7,285 bases of DNA from Gammaproteobacteria bacterium UBA5338 (GTDB lineage: Bacteria > Pseudomonadota > Gammaproteobacteria > Pseudomonadales > UBA5862), in NCBI GenBank assembly GCA_002408105.1, contig DHQM01000196.1:1429-8713 (forward strand), in the 5' to 3' direction. The notes beneath the pieces are model-generated. The model was not told the origin of the DNA. It searched no databases and saw only the letters and a list, made by a program, of their open reading frames with translations. Position numbers and translations under genes: made by a program. Every line of letters begins with the position of its first letter. Positions within the stretch are counted from its first letter, which is position 1. Below, one piece after another: positions 6,152-7,285 of the stretch.

Positions 6152-7285
6152 CTACTCGTAGAACACATCCTGGGGATCCAACTCGATCCAAGACTGGCGC
6201 ACCTGGCCCACAGGCGCCAGCCCCACACCGGTTCCAGAAACCGTCCCCGTCGATTGTTGGGTAATCACGGTGACACCGTCGCCTCCAGCACCCGAGTGAA
6301 TCACCGGTGACGATGCAATCCCCGGTCCCAGGTGGTAGGCATCAAGCGCCAGTTCCCCGGAATTGTGGGTGACGCTGGAGTCGGTACCCAAAGGCGCAAA
6401 GGGAGCTGCCGTACCCGTCTGGTAGTGCATCACCCGCAGGTAAGCGTCTCCGGCGTCGCACGAAGTCGCACTGGCCGGCTCGTGTGAGGTGAACAGCACC
6501 AAATCGGCAACCCGGGCGCCGGCGTTTAACACCCGCTCACTGGGATCGGTTCCGTTTGCGGTCAGTTCGAGACGCCACCCGGGCATCGACGCCATTTTGA
6601 TCCCGAGGTCATCAAAGGTGTCAATCCAGTCGCTGTCGATGCGCAGCCTGCTGCCATCGCTTTGCGTCACGTCCCCGTTGTCAAAAACGTGCACATCGGC
6701 GGAGTCAAGCAGATCTGCCGGGTCCACCGCGGCTGGCGGAAGCAACGACCAGGCCGGCTCCTTCACACCGTAGATCGCCTGCTGGCTGGTGTCAGCCCGA
6801 TCGGTGCTGGACAGCATCTTGCCAGTGGCGAAGTACACCCAGCGTTCGCCGTACCCATCCACAGCAGTCATCGGGGCAGGAATGACCGGTGCGGCAGTGT
6901 CAATCAAGGTGGACACCGACAGCAGGCTTTGGTTGAACCACTTCAGAGCCCCATCCATGTTCCCTGCGGTTCCCGACGCCAAGCCGAAAAAGAACGCGTC
7001 ATCTTGGTAGTCGAGGTTCCAGTCGACCGCGCGCGGTGATCCAACAAAACTGTTGGGGTCATCGAGCAGCAGAATGCTGGGCCCGTACCCGGTCACGAAG
7101 CCCCCTGCTTCCAGGTCGTACCGATACAACCTCGCATGCTGGGTGCTGGTGGCGTCGGACAACACGGTCGGTCCTGACCCAAACACCAGTTCCCAGGTGT
7201 CAGTTCCTGCCACCAGGTCCACTTGCTTGAATAATTCGGGCTCGCCGGTGGTGAACCCAAGCTCCGCATGGGTGATCTCGGCTAC
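6152..7285 (-). CDS. PilY1/PilC-type type IV pilus tip/biogenesis protein, C-terminal part (5' end outside window)
   Basis: The minus-strand frame is open from the right edge to TAG at 6154-6152, giving 377 visible residues; full PilY1 proteins are usually over 1000. The visible part matches the PilY1 C-terminal beta-propeller: WELVFGSG (31-38 of the visible part), WVYFATGKML (149-158) followed by QQAIYGVKEP (168-177), PGWRLEL (235-241) with SERVLNAG, then FTSHEPASATSCDAGDAYL (265-283) and the terminal VRQSWIEL (362-369). A calcium-loop-like segment DWNLDYQDD (88-96; nt 6998-7024) keeps Asp1, Asn3, Asp5 and Asp9 of the loop that controls pilus extension and retraction in Pseudomonas aeruginosa PilY1. 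In PilY1 proteins this domain acts in the periplasm or at the cell surface. The GTG at 7222 is an internal codon, not the start, because coding continues upstream. Minor pilin genes would be expected beyond the edge. It is convergent with, and probably unrelated to, the nuclease operon. Confidence 0.87.
   Translation of the reverse strand, partial: VAEITHAELGFTTGEPELFKQVDLVAGTDTWELVFGSGPTVLSDATSTQHARLYRYDLEAGGFVTGYGPSILLLDDPNSFVGSPRAVDWNLDYQDDAFFFGLASGTAGNMDGALKWFNQSLLSVSTLIDTAAPVIPAPMTAVDGYGERWVYFATGKMLSSTDRADTSQQAIYGVKEPAWSLLPPAAVDPADLLDSADVHVFDNGDVTQSDGSRLRIDSDWIDTFDDLGIKMASMPGWRLELTANGTDPSERVLNAGARVADLVLFTSHEPASATSCDAGDAYLRVMHYQTGTAAPFAPLGTDSSVTHNSGELALDAYHLGPGIASSPVIHSGAGGDGVTVITQQSTGTVSGTGVGLAPVGQVRQSWIELDPQDVFYE

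Noticed and set aside
1..7285. CRISPR, transposon, phage or toxin-antitoxin system
   Set aside because: No regularly spaced repeats, terminal inverted repeats, transposase, integrase or small paired toxin-antitoxin genes are visible.

Overview
The window is a GC-rich proteobacterial chromosomal segment with tightly packed genes. It carries an E. coli UspE-like tandem Usp protein, a PilY1-type pilus protein, an AI-2E family permease and GTG starts. This suggests a beta- or gammaproteobacterium, most likely Burkholderiales. That placement is inference from gene content and composition; there is no rRNA or other taxonomic marker. I see no tRNA, rRNA, insertion sequence, phage gene or CRISPR array.

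Layout: positions 1-3080 hold four genes, all on the minus strand. In transcription order they are a single-domain globin (3080-2619), a UspE-type tandem universal stress protein (2601-1768), a TetR-family regulator (1685-1062) and an AI-2E/PerM-family permease whose last residues run off the left edge (1034-1). Globin and usp are only 17 nt apart and look cotranscribed. tetR and the permease are 27 nt apart and form a second unit, with a -10-like box and an imperfect palindrome just upstream of tetR. A 269-nt divergent intergenic region (3081-3349) then separates this block from a compact plus-strand operon. That operon contains a CDP-alcohol phosphatidyltransferase (3350-3976), a HAD-IB phosphatase overlapping it by ATGA (3973-4665), and a two-domain metallo-beta-lactamase/beta-CASP RNase-like protein starting with GTG 11 nt later (4677-6086). 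A short convergent gap with a GC hairpin (6087-6151) precedes the minus-strand C-terminal part of a PilY1-type type IV pilus protein that runs off the right edge.

How they may work together: the phosphatidyltransferase and phosphatase fit two consecutive steps of polar-lipid synthesis, chemically like PgsA followed by a PGP phosphatase. They share a transcript with a probable RNA-processing nuclease and sit back to back with a globin and a UspE-like protein. Globin plus Usp suggests a response to low oxygen, nitric oxide or respiratory stress. A lipid-synthesis pair joined to a beta-CASP nuclease in that setting is the most interesting feature here. No FNR/Anr-type site was recognised by eye, so the regulatory link is a hypothesis.
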